Assembly: GCF_946479275.1 (NCBI RefSeq) | Contig: NZ_CAMLFE010000005.1 | Coordinates: 186,001 to 250,000, forward strand | Source of the DNA: an uncultured Bartonella sp. | Lineage (GTDB): Bacteria > Pseudomonadota > Alphaproteobacteria > Rhizobiales > Rhizobiaceae | Length of the DNA stretch: 64,000 bases | Direction of reading: 5' to 3' | Part shown: piece by piece, positions 29,153 to 39,500 of the stretch | Numbering within the stretch: position 1 is the first letter of the stretch | How the letters are laid out: every line of letters starts with the position of its first letter | The notes under the pieces: model-generated | What the model saw: the letters and a program-made list of their open reading frames with translations, nothing else | What the model was told of the DNA's origin: nothing | Database searches by the model: none | Made by a program: the position numbers and the translations under genes

Positions 29153-30187
29153 ATGCAAAATCAAAATCTGGAATTTCCTGTTCTTATCGGAGATATTGGT
29201 GGCACCAATATGCGGTTTTCGCTCATCCTCAATCACGCCGGCGAACAACTTGCAATTGCAACCGGCAAAGTTAATGATTTCCCGACGATCGAGGATGCCA
29301 TCGGTTCGGCTATTCTGCCGCTCATAAAAACACATCCGAAGTCGCTATTTCTGGCAATTGCCGGTCCCGTTACCGGCAAAGAAATCAAGCTCACCAATTG
29401 CAATTGGGTCATTTCACCGGCAAAACTCATTGAAAAATTCGGTTTCAATGAAGTTTTCTTAATCAACGATTTCGAGGCACAAGCACTTTCAGCCATCGTT
29501 CTGCCAGAAAAATATCTTGAACCGATCGGCAAAAAAACCACCGCGACAGATCAGACAAAAGTCATTATCGGTGCGGGATCCGGACTTGGCATTGCCGGAC
29601 TTATCTATCTGAACGGACGTTATATTCCGATTGAAGGTGAAGGCGGGCATATCGACTTTGCTCCGCAAAGCGACGAAGATCTTGCCCTCTACCCGTTTTT
29701 GAAAAAACTCGTCGGTCGGGTCAGCGCCGAGGAATTATTAAGCGGGCGCGGGCTATTAAATATTTATCGCGCGATTTGCGCCATGCGCAATGTGAAAGCC
29801 CGTATCGAATTGCCTGAAGAGATTACAGCCGAAGCGCGCCTTGTCCACGCCCATCGCGCCATCGACAATCAGGCTTACGAAGCAGTGCAATTTTTCATCA
29901 ATTATCTGGCGCGATTGGCCGGTGATTTCGCGCTTGTTTTCAAAGCCGAAGGTGGCGTTTATATCGGCGGCGGCATTCTGCCGGAAATGCTGTCTCTTGT
30001 TGACGAGGATGAATTCCGCCGGAACTTTATCCATAAACAACCCCATGAAAAGCTGCTGGAAAACATTCCTACCTTTGTCTTAACCCATCCTCGTGCTGCA
30101 CTTGTGGGCATGGAATTCTATGTCCGCCATCCGGAACGTTTCATGCTTGATATGGAAGACCGCTTTTTTGTGAAAACCACCAAATAA
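29153..30187 (+). CDS. glk: Glucokinase
   Basis: The 344-residue product opens with FPVLIGDIGGTNMRFSLI (phosphate-1 motif). It has LAIAGPVTG, LINDFEAQALS with the catalytic Asp, VIIGAGSGLGIAGL (phosphate-2) and GEGGHIDFAPQS with the sugar-binding residues. It phosphorylates glucose with ATP. AAAGG precedes the ATG by three bases, a tight spacing. A decayed second copy of the last ~70 codons lies at 35776-35983, downstream of the first autotransporter. Confidence 0.95.
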   Translation: MQNQNLEFPVLIGDIGGTNMRFSLILNHAGEQLAIATGKVNDFPTIEDAIGSAILPLIKTHPKSLFLAIAGPVTGKEIKLTNCNWVISPAKLIEKFGFNEVFLINDFEAQALSAIVLPEKYLEPIGKKTTATDQTKVIIGAGSGLGIAGLIYLNGRYIPIEGEGGHIDFAPQSDEDLALYPFLKKLVGRVSAEELLSGRGLLNIYRAICAMRNVKARIELPEEITAEARLVHAHRAIDNQAYEAVQFFINYLARLAGDFALVFKAEGGVYIGGGILPEMLSLVDEDEFRRNFIHKQPHEKLLENIPTFVLTHPRAALVGMEFYVRHPERFMLDMEDRFFVKTTK

Positions 30188-31079
30188 CGGTTTTTCCGGA
30201 AAGCCCTTTCGACCCGACGGGAAACCGGCAAACACATGCGGGCGTTGAACACAATAAAAAACAATTTTTCACCGTTTGGCGTGTGCTTTGATAAACAACA
30301 GGCACTGATCGATATCGGAGGGCAAGCTTCAAAGTATAAGCGGATTTTGTATCAATGGATTTTGTATCCCGGGCGAATTTTTCTTCCGGACGACCTTCAT
30401 TCAAAGATGACTTTACCTGATGGACGGTGAGCGGCTTGTAATATCGTACCGATTTGTTTTCCACTGCTTGAAGGTGATCGTTTTCTTTGGCCAAAATATT
30501 ATCAAGGTCGGGGTGATATCTGTTTTTAAATCATCTGCCCCTTGTCACGTGATATTGATATTATGGGACTCTAAATTATTAATTCCGTAATATTTCCATT
30601 TTAAACAAGCTATATCAAGGTATATACAATCTATAGTCGTATTTAATTAATATATATATTGTAGGTTTATTTTTCTCAATCGGGATCAAGTCTGTAAACC
30701 TGTTCGACAGAAACTTTTTTTATTTTATATCCGTTTAAATTCATATAATTCTTGATATTTCCGATTATTCTGGTGCGTCGAATTTTTTGAGATAATCCAC
30801 ATCTCCCGTTTTTGTCTAAAAAAGCCGACGTGAATTCTTGAACCTCAGGTTTATTTTTCGGATATTTTTCATAATATTGCATTATTTTTCAGCTTTATTT
30901 TCATATTTATTCAACCGAAAAAATCCCGCTGCTCATTTTTGACTTTTCATTTTTGTTAACTTTCGGTAAATTTTTGCCTGATTCATGCGCCAAACATCTA
31001 TCCACTTTCGGCAGATAAAAGCGCTTTCTCTACTGTCGGGGATGCGGGTCTTGGCCCATGAAAAAAATAAGGAATTGTA
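30188..31079. other. AT-rich intergenic stretch upstream of the first autotransporter
   Basis: The first ~350 bases are unremarkable. From about 30540 to 31010 the sequence is very AT-rich (for example 30570-30665). A 68-codon minus-strand frame at 30676-30882 (MQYYEKYPKNKPEVQEF...) has a protein-like composition but a weak ribosome binding site and no family, so I leave it as a possible remnant. The last ~100 bases are the leader of the autotransporter gene, ending with AAGGA. Confidence 0.4.
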
Positions 31080-34000
31080 ATGCGCTCTTCTAATAAACAC
31101 ATCCGCCTGCCAAAGGCTTTGTTGAATGCGACTTCGCGCATTGTGCTTATCAGTGTGGCTCTTTCCAATCTTTCAATGCATGCAATTGCAGCCGAGGAAC
31201 TTCACTATGATGGCACAGATCAAACGGCTTTAACCGCCGATCCGACAGATATAAATGGTTCACGGATGAGCCTTCGTCCACATTTGACCGAACCGACCAA
31301 TACAATCACGGCGAATGGTGGAAACGAGGGAGTGAGAACGAAGTGGGACAATTCTGTTGCCCCCTATAATGTCTACGGCTTTGCTTCAGTGCAATATGAT
31401 TTGACAGGCAATAATGGCATTGACGGAGCCTCTAACACAGGAGCGACCGTATCGGTTAAAGATGTTGAATATGACTGGAGCGGAGCCGGAAACAAAGCAA
31501 CAAATGCCGAAATAAGCGGTCATATTGGCGGCATGGGGGGTGGCTCGGTTTTCGGCGGTCTGAGCGCAGGCGCACCGGGTTATATTTCCTATAGTGGTTC
31601 AAGTTCAGGTCTGGGGGGCAAAGGCGGTGATATCACCGGCGCTCAGCTTAGCCTTGATAATGTAGCCATCTATGGCGCTGACGCCGGTGATGGTAACAGT
31701 TCTCCAGTCGCGGACTATCGGGTAAGCACTATCGGTGGCATGGGCGGCGGCTCGGTTTATGGTGGCCTCAGTGTTGGCGGCGCGGGAAGCTGGTCAACAA
31801 ATTCCGTCATTGATAACGGCAATGGTGGTAAAGGTGGCGACCTTTCGGGAAATAAAGTTACTTTGAACAAAACCGATCTTTATGGCGGTAAAGGCGGCAA
31901 TGGTGGCGAAAGATACGGCGGAAGTGTCGGTGGCTTTGGCGGTGCAAGTGTTTTGGGGGGTGTTTCTATCGGCGGTGCCGGTGGCAACGGGTTCACGGGA
32001 AGTAAAAATAATGGCCAGGGGGGCTCAAGCGGAGTCATCTTCAATAACATCGTTAATTTGACGGGTGTAAATTTGACTGGTGCCGATGGTGGCAATGGCG
32101 GCTCCACCATTGGAAATAACGGCAGCGGCGGCACGGCAGGCGCTGGCGGTGGTATTGTTGGAGGGGGGCTGGCAATTGCTGGCGGCGGCGGTTTTGCCGG
32201 AAATAACGGCACGTCGAATTCCGATGGCGGTAATGGTGGCGCTGTTCATGACAACCACGTCACTTTAACCGATGGAACCATAAAGGGCGCAAATGGAGGC
32301 AAAGGCGGTGATGGCCTCCCTAGCTCCGGTGGCGGCGTTGGCGGTATGGGTGGCGGCCTTGTTTTTGGCGGTATGACAATCGGCGGCGCTGGTGGCAGCA
32401 GTTATGACTCCATTTCTACCGGTGGTAATGGAGGTCACGGCGATGAAGTGAAATCCAATACTGTCACATTGGTCCGAAACACAATTGAAGGAGGCCGTGG
32501 CGGTGTCGGCGGCTCAAGTACAGAAAGCGGTGGTGGCGCTGGCGGTGCCGGCGGCGCAACTGTCTTTGGCGGCCTATCTATGGGCGGCGCTGGTGGGCTC
32601 GGTCAGATGATCAGTACCCCTAATTCCGACAGTATAGGCGGCAATGGCGGCATGAGCGGAGATGTCAGTTACAATATTATTTCTCTCGATCATACCACGC
32701 TTAAGGGCGGCATTGGAGGAAATGGCGGTGTCGGCGGGGGAATTGGCGGCATGGGCGGCGGCAGTGTTATCGGTGGTTTAAGTACCGGCGGTGGCGGCGG
32801 CTTCGGCAAAAACGCAAAAGAATTCAATGGCAATGGTGGTGATAGCGGCGCAGTTACCAACAATCAGATAACGATTGTCGATTCAACTCTCATTGGAAAC
32901 ACAGGCGGAACTGGAGGGGCAATCTCCCATGATGTTTCCATTCTTGAAGAAGGGTCACAGGAGGGTGAAAAGAACGTCAGTATGGGGGGCAGTGGCAGCG
33001 GCGGTGCCGGCGGTGGAAGTGTTTTTGGTGGGCTCAGTCTTGGCGGTGTCGGCGGCTTTGGTTCGCAAGGTGGCGTGAGGAACGGCGTTGGTGGCAATGC
33101 CGGTGCAGTCAATAACAATACCATTATACTTGAGCGGGTAGAAATTCACGGTGGCGAAGGTGGTGCGGCCGGAAATATTCACGTCGGAAGTGAAGAAGGT
33201 TCAGGCCTTGTCGGCTCGAACGGCGGAAGCATCTATGGTGGTGCAAGTGTCGGCGGTTCTGGCGGGATAGGATATAATGCAACACAAAGCAACGGCGTAG
33301 GCGGCTTGGGCGGTGATGTTGGCAATAACCATATTACATTAACCGACGTCGTTCTTTATAGCGCGGAAACAGCCAAAAATAGCGTGCATAATCAAGGGGT
33401 TTATGGCGGCATCAGTATGGGTGGTACCGGCGGTTTTGGCGATGTTAGCAGCAGCGCCACTAAAAACGGCGGTAACGGCGGCAATGCCGGAAACGTCAAT
33501 GGCAATACAATCGCCATTTTCGGAAAGTCCTTGATCACTAAAGATATCTATGGTGGTCTATCCCATGGGGGTAAAGCCGGCATTCACTTTAGTGATGAAA
33601 ATATACTTGTTTCCAGTCAGGACGGTTTGGGCGGCGATGCCAACCATAATACTGTAACACTGACAGGCGACCAGATTGTCATTGGCGAACGGGACGAGGA
33701 AGGAAACGTCACAGAATATGGCTCAATCTGGGGTGGTCGCAGCCTTAATGGCGACGGGAAAGATAGTGTGACAGCCGATGTTTTTACCGGCAATACTCTC
33801 AATCTTAACGGTTACCGCGGAACCGTTGCCGGTATCCATAATTTTGAAAATTATAATTGGATTTTGCCGGCAGATGTAAAAAATGGCGATACGCTGATAA
33901 AAATTGCCGATGGCGGTACACCGGTTGATTTGACCAATACAAAACACACTATTGCCGGTCTTGACCCGAATGGTCCGCGATTTATGACTGGCGATATGGT

Positions 34001-35414
34001 GACGCTGATCGATAAATCCGGTGGCAGCTGGTCACCTGTCGACTACACGCTCAAACAAGGACAATTTATCTTTTACGATACCACTCTCAAACAAAAGCAG
34101 GCTGGCGATAACACCGCTTTTATTCTGCAATTTGGCCAGAAAACAGACAATACACCCAATAACGATCATACCGGTGATAACACTGGTGGCGGAGATGATA
34201 CCGGCGGTGGTGACCACAATGGTGGCAATACCGGCGGTGGTGATGATAATACCGGTGGCGGTGATCATAACGGTGGCAACACCGGTGGTGGAGATAATAA
34301 CGGTGGCAGCAATAATACCGGAGGCAATGGCACCGGTAGTAATGGCGGAAATAATCAAGGCACAGGAAACAATAATCCGCCTACATCGGCTGCAGAATTG
34401 AACCCGCAGTCTAAAAGTTATTCGGAAGGACGTGCTGCAAGCCTTGCCTTTGTTTCACAAGGCTCCGACGTGATTGCAAACAGCATGGGCACAATTGCCG
34501 GCCTTGCGGCAAGAACGGATAACCGCTTCAATCATCCGGTCTATGTTCCCTTTATCATCACCGGCGGTTCTTCCTCCCGTTATCAGACAGGAAGCCATGT
34601 CGAGATTGACGGTTTCAATATGATTGCCGGCCTTGCTTTCGGTTTCAATCTTGAAAGTGGACATAAAGTCACAACCGGCGCATTTTTTGAATATGGCCGC
34701 GGCACTTATGACACCTATAACAGTTTCGACCGTTTCGCTTCCGTCCATGGTGACGGCGATAGCGATTATAAGGGCGGCGGCATTCTCGCCCGTATCGAAT
34801 TTGCCGGCACCGGCCTCGGGTTGGTCAAAAACTTGAGACCCGACGAGACTGACGGGCTTTATGCCGATGCATCCTTGCGTTTTGGCCAGTCGGACGGGAA
34901 GTTTACTGCCGGTCGCAACTTCGGCCTTGAGGAACAGGTGGTCGATTATCACGGTTCTTATGACAGCACGGTCAATTATTTTGGTGGCCATGTCACGGGC
35001 GGCTATGTCTTCAATTTTGATGATAAACGTGCCCTTGATGTCTATGGCCGCTATTTATGGACACGTATGGAAAGCGACACAGTTAAGATCGACGCTGAAC
35101 AATTGCATTTCGACAGGTCCATTAGCTCGCGCATGGAGCTCGGTACACGTTATTCCTATCACTATAATGACTGGTTCAAACCCTATATCGGCGCAACCTA
35201 TGATTACGAGTTTGATGGCGAAGTCGGTGCAAAAGCTTATGAATTCGATTTGAACAAACCGTCACTTGAAGGCTCGACCGGCATTTTTGAAGCCGGCTTC
35301 AAGATGAACCCGTTGAGAGACAACAAGGCTTTGACGATCAATGTTGACGGTCAGGGCTATGTCGGTGCCCGCCAAGGTGGCGGTGGCGGTGTCAAACTCA
35401 AATACGAGTTCTGA
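31080..35414 (+). CDS. Autotransporter with glycine-rich passenger (copy 1)
   Basis: The 1,444-residue product is a classical type V secretion protein. A long signal peptide ends near AIAAEE (residue ~40). The passenger (about 40-1040) is built from repeated Gly-rich blocks of roughly 60-75 residues with the scheme N-x-V/I-T/S-L-x(4)-L-x-GG-x-GG-x-GG ... MGGGSVFGGLSIGGAGG, suggesting a long beta-helix. A Gly/Asn/Asp linker (about 1023-1100) follows, then a 342-residue beta-barrel ending in the aromatic VKLKYEF. AAGGA lies seven bases before the ATG. The barrel is nearly identical to that of the second copy. It is likely a surface adhesin; the ligand is unknown. No protease catalytic motif is seen. 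Confidence 0.92.
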   Translation: MRSSNKHIRLPKALLNATSRIVLISVALSNLSMHAIAAEELHYDGTDQTALTADPTDINGSRMSLRPHLTEPTNTITANGGNEGVRTKWDNSVAPYNVYGFASVQYDLTGNNGIDGASNTGATVSVKDVEYDWSGAGNKATNAEISGHIGGMGGGSVFGGLSAGAPGYISYSGSSSGLGGKGGDITGAQLSLDNVAIYGADAGDGNSSPVADYRVSTIGGMGGGSVYGGLSVGGAGSWSTNSVIDNGNGGKGGDLSGNKVTLNKTDLYGGKGGNGGERYGGSVGGFGGASVLGGVSIGGAGGNGFTGSKNNGQGGSSGVIFNNIVNLTGVNLTGADGGNGGSTIGNNGSGGTAGAGGGIVGGGLAIAGGGGFAGNNGTSNSDGGNGGAVHDNHVTLTDGTIKGANGGKGGDGLPSSGGGVGGMGGGLVFGGMTIGGAGGSSYDSISTGGNGGHGDEVKSNTVTLVRNTIEGGRGGVGGSSTESGGGAGGAGGATVFGGLSMGGAGGLGQMISTPNSDSIGGNGGMSGDVSYNIISLDHTTLKGGIGGNGGVGGGIGGMGGGSVIGGLSTGGGGGFGKNAKEFNGNGGDSGAVTNNQITIVDSTLIGNTGGTGGAISHDVSILEEGSQEGEKNVSMGGSGSGGAGGGSVFGGLSLGGVGGFGSQGGVRNGVGGNAGAVNNNTIILERVEIHGGEGGAAGNIHVGSEEGSGLVGSNGGSIYGGASVGGSGGIGYNATQSNGVGGLGGDVGNNHITLTDVVLYSAETAKNSVHNQGVYGGISMGGTGGFGDVSSSATKNGGNGGNAGNVNGNTIAIFGKSLITKDIYGGLSHGGKAGIHFSDENILVSSQDGLGGDANHNTVTLTGDQIVIGERDEEGNVTEYGSIWGGRSLNGDGKDSVTADVFTGNTLNLNGYRGTVAGIHNFENYNWILPADVKNGDTLIKIADGGTPVDLTNTKHTIAGLDPNGPRFMTGDMVTLIDKSGGSWSPVDYTLKQGQFIFYDTTLKQKQAGDNTAFILQFGQKTDNTPNNDHTGDNTGGGDDTGGGDHNGGNTGGGDDNTGGGDHNGGNTGGGDNNGGSNNTGGNGTGSNGGNNQGTGNNNPPTSAAELNPQSKSYSEGRAASLAFVSQGSDVIANSMGTIAGLAARTDNRFNHPVYVPFIITGGSSSRYQTGSHVEIDGFNMIAGLAFGFNLESGHKVTTGAFFEYGRGTYDTYNSFDRFASVHGDGDSDYKGGGILARIEFAGTGLGLVKNLRPDETDGLYADASLRFGQSDGKFTAGRNFGLEEQVVDYHGSYDSTVNYFGGHVTGGYVFNFDDKRALDVYGRYLWTRMESDTVKIDAEQLHFDRSISSRMELGTRYSYHYNDWFKPYIGATYDYEFDGEVGAKAYEFDLNKPSLEGSTGIFEAGFKMNPLRDNKALTINVDGQGYVGARQGGGGGVKLKYEF
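34150..34385 (+). repeat. Low-complexity Gly/Asn/Asp linker repeat inside autotransporter 1
   Basis: Short units encoding NTGGGD(D/H/N)NGG recur about six times as GGTGG(C/T)GATnATAACGGTGGC-like DNA. The equivalent linker in the second autotransporter is only about 25 residues, so this segment varies in length between the two copies. Confidence 0.7.
34387..35414 (+). repeat. Near-identical beta-barrel coding repeat, copy 1
   Basis: This 1,028-base segment aligns without gaps to 38518-39545 of the second autotransporter, and most differences are single bases at silent positions. The upstream passengers have diverged widely. The similarity fades within about 25 bases after the stop codon. Confidence 0.85.
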
Positions 35415-35454
35415 TGAAATACGCTTTGGTAGAGCATAGTCTCAAGCGTTAGCA

Positions 35455-35983
35455 ATGCAAAGCCTCGTCACATTCATGGAGCCGATGGGCGAGGTAAATG
35501 GTTCGCCCGATGACATCTATCGTGGGGGCACTATAGGAAGCATGGGTGGTGGCTCGGTTTTTGGCGCCATCAGTATCGGTGGTGCCGGAGGCTGGTCGTC
35601 AGGTGCACTCATTTATAATGCAAATATTCGCACCGGAAGCAACATAAGCGGCAATTATGTTACCTTAAAAATAACCCGCCTTTCGGGTGGCAAAGGCGAC
35701 AATGGTGGTTCTAAAGCCGGTGGAAGTGCCGCTCTATTTAGCGGTGCAAGTGTGCTCAGAGGTATTTCGATCGGAGGCGGCATTTTGTCGGAAATTTTAG
35801 CCCTCGTTGACGAGGAAGAATTCCGCTAAAATTTTGTCCATAAGCATCCTCATAAAAAACTGCTTGAAAAAATCCCTAATTTTACCATCACCCATCCCCG
35901 TGAGGGGTTTCGTCACTATGGAATCCTTTGTTCATCATCCCAAGCGGTTCATGCTTGATAAAGAAGGCCGGTTCCTTTTCTAA
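35455..35983 (+). pseudogene. Chimeric pseudogene: autotransporter passenger fragment joined to glk 3' end
   Basis: The frame from 35455 reads as passenger (GTIGSMGGGSVFGAISIGGAGG, then GGKGDNGGSKAGGS and GASVLRGISIGG), collinear with autotransporter 1 at about 31690-31980. At about 35776 it switches without a break to the glucokinase C-terminus: GGILSEILALVDEEEFR against GGILPEMLSLVDEDEFR of glk. A stop (TAA at 35827) follows in place of Arg. Beyond it the glk similarity continues through NFVHKHPHKKLLEKIPNF, a frameshift near 35900, and RFMLDKEGRFLF with a stop at 35981. It has no start signal or complete domain and is certainly non-functional. Confidence 0.85.
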
Positions 35984-36500
35984 CATGCTGCCAAAAGTCA
36001 ACCACACCGGTTAAAAAACCGGAATGAACAGGAAACACCCGGACTATAGTAACCAATCCGAATTTACGTCTATAAAACCACTTCCCACCCGATAGAGCCC
36101 CCCCTTCTGACAACGATCAAGCGGAATGATCGGCACTGTTAACCACTAGAAGGCGCTTTTTCACTCTATTGCGACAATCTTCTTACGTTTTTCAGTGCTC
36201 TCATGACATTTCGTTATTTTTATCCAACACTTTTTATTTAAACAGAAAATTATTTAAACAGAAAAATTTTTTTTCGTTCCGTTTTAAGTTTCATACGGTC
36301 AATCCGGCAAAAAATGCACTTTCGTTCTATAAATTTTTTAAAAATGCAAATGCAAAATATTATTTCTGTATTAACGATATGCATGGCGTATGCCATATCG
36401 GCCTTGCTTTCCTGTTTGATAACTCTTAAACAACTCACTCGGCGAATTACCAATTTTCTTTGGAAAAGCTGCACTTTCATTTGCTTCTCGGGGTTTTATA
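35984..36500. other. Intergenic stretch upstream of the second autotransporter
   Basis: About 520 bases, AT-rich after 36150, with no credible gene. It includes the leader of autotransporter 2. I do not see obvious long similarity to the region upstream of autotransporter 1. Confidence 0.4.
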
Positions 36501-39500
36501 ATGTCATTCAAACTGAAATATTTGCATTCGGCTTCTCTATTTGCCTTTTCTGCGGCAATCGCTGTAACCGCTTCCACAAGCCTTGTTGCAAATTGCGCTT
36601 TAGCCGGCGAGATCAGCTATAATGGAAGTGATAATAGCCTGCTTCTCAAGGATCCCACATCCAATTCCGATCAATATAAAAGCCTCTATTCACAAACAAA
36701 CCTTTCTGGAAATACCGTCACAGTCATTGGCGGGTCAGACAAGCAGATAGAATGGTCGACAACAGATGGCGCCATTGCACCTTATATTATTTATGGCGGG
36801 GTCGATATCTTTGAAGAAAATAAAGCGGCTTCCCACCCCCTTAGCGATAATATCTCCGCTAACAACCTCATCATAAAAAATGTTTCCTATGACTGGTCAG
36901 CCGTTGCTGCGGAAAGTGACCATTCTTATGTCCAACCCGGTCAATTCGGCGGCGGTTCCATAATCGGCGGGCTGAGCTATGGCAATGGTTCAAATACAAG
37001 CGGTAATGAGGAGCAAAAGAACGGAGTACATGGCAAAAGCATTTCCGGAAACTCCGTTATCCTTGAAAATGTCAGCGTGACGGGCGGTAATGGCGGTCAT
37101 GCGGCGAATGAACGCAATGTGATGTCAACCGTTGCAGGAAGCAGTATCGGAGGCATGGGGGGAGCTTCTATTTTTGGTGGATTGAGCATTGGAGTTACCG
37201 AATACGCGGTCGACCATAATGACGAAGAGGGCGACAGCGGAAACGGCGGTGACGTGTTCAATAATACAATAAGTTTGAAAAATGTAACCCTCATTGGCGG
37301 TAATGGTGGAAATGGCGGAGCTAATCCTCATACGGGTGATAACGCGGGAGGTCTAGGTGGTTTCGGCGGCGGCTCCGTCTTTGGTGGTGTCAGTATCGGT
37401 GCTGCAGGTGGACCTCTTGCAGCCGGTGATGGCGGTGCAGTCCATGATAATAAAATTACTCTTGTCAATGTCACATTGATTGGCGGAAATGGCGGAAATG
37501 GCGGTTTGTCACAATATGATGCCGGTTCTGGCAATGGTGGCGTGGCTGGAGGCTCTGTCTTCGGCGGTTTATCTATCTCCAGTGCCAATGGTTTTGGCAC
37601 AGAAATATCTGGCAAAGGCGGAAATGTTTACAACAATCATATTCTTCTCGACAATGTCACTTTAAATGCCGGCAATTTCGGCAGAAGCGGAGGAAAAGGT
37701 CGTACGGGTGGTGCCGGAATTGACGGGCTTGAAGGCGGCTCTGTTTTTGGCGGGGCCAGTATCGGCGGAGCAAGCGGAGATGGTGATGGCAGTGAAAGCA
37801 CGGCCGGAAAAGGTGGCGATGTTAAAGACAATACAATCGTCATTTCCGGAAAAACCCATATCTCCGGCAATGTTTATGGCGGCTTTTCGCAAGGTGGTGC
37901 AGCCGGTAGAGACGCGAAAACAGGTTTGTCTGGCGACATAACAGGAAATGCCATTACGCTTGAAGGTGATGAAATTACCATCGGCAAGCGCGACGCAAGC
38001 GGCAATATAGTAAGTTACGGCGCAATTTATGGCGGTTACAGTCTGAAAGGCGACGGTACAATCAATGAATTGGCCAATGTCTTTACCGGTAACACTCTCA
38101 CTCTTGACGGCTATCGCGGTAAAGTCTCCGGCATTTATAATTTCCAGAATTATCACTGGATTTTGCCGACCGATGTGAAAAATGGCGATACCTTGATAAA
38201 AATTGCCGAAGGCGGCAAAGCGGTTGATCTCACCAATACCAACCATACAATTGCCGATATGGCTCCTTCGGGTAACCGCCTTGAAACCGGCAATATCGTA
38301 ACTTTGATCGACAAAACCAGCGGAACACTGAACGCACAAAGCCCTTACACCATCCATCAAGGGCAATTCATTGTCTATCAGGCAAAACTTCAACAGACGC
38401 ACGACAGCGATAATGCTCTTGTTCTGAAAATTGCCAGAAGACAAAATCACGGCACAACCGGAAACAATAGCGGCGGCAATAATAATGGCGGCGGAAACGA
38501 TCACCAAGGGGGGCAATCGGCCGCACAATTGAACCCTCAGTCGAAGGCTTATTCGGAAGGACGTGCAGCAAGTCTCGCCTTTGTTTCGCAAGGCTCCGAT
38601 GTGATTGCCAACAGCATGGGCACAATTGCCGGCCTTGCAACAACAGCGGATAACCGCATCAATCATCCGCTCTATGTTCCCTTTATCATGACCGGCGGTT
38701 CTTCCTCGCGCTATCAGACAGGAAGCCATGTCAGCGTTGACGGTTTCAATATGATTGCCGGTCTTGCTTTCGGCTTTAACCTTGAAGCTGGTCATAAAGT
38801 CACCACCGGCGCATTTTTCGAATATGGCCGCGGCACTTATGACACTTACAACAGTTTCGACCGTTTCGCTTCCGTCCATGGTGACGGTGACAGCGATTAT
38901 AAGGGCGGTGGCATTCTTGCCCGTATCGAATTTGCCGGCACCGGTCTTGGGTTGGTCAAAAACTTGAGACCCGACGAGACTGACGGGCTTTATGCCGATG
39001 CGTCTTTACGTTTTGGCCAGTCGGACGGGAAGTTTACTGCCGGTCGAAAATTCGGCCTTGAGGAACAGGTGGTCGACTATCACGGTTCTTATGACAGCAC
39101 GGTCAATTATTTTGGTGGTCATGTCACGGGCGGCTATGTCTTCAACTTTGATGATAAACGTGCCCTTGATGTCTATGGCCGTTATTTATGGACACGTATG
39201 GAAAGCGATACGGTTAAAATCGACGCTGAACAATTGCATTTTGACAGTGCAACGAGTTCACGTATCGAGCTCGGCTCCCGTTATTCCTATCAATATAATG
39301 ACTGGTTCAAGCCTTATATCGGCGCAACCTATGATTACGAGTTTGACGGCGAAGTCGGTGCAAAAGCTTATGAATTCGATTTGAACAAACCGTCACTTGA
39401 AGGCTCGACCGGCATTTTTGAAGCCGGCTTCAAGATGAACCCGTTGAGAGACAACAAGGCTTTGACGATCAATGTTGACGGTCAGGGCTATGTCGGTGCC

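Noticed and set aside
37662-38879. 405-codon minus-strand frame opposite autotransporter 2
   Set aside because: Arises from the biased codon pattern of the Gly-rich passenger; the plus-strand gene has signal peptide, barrel and terminator.
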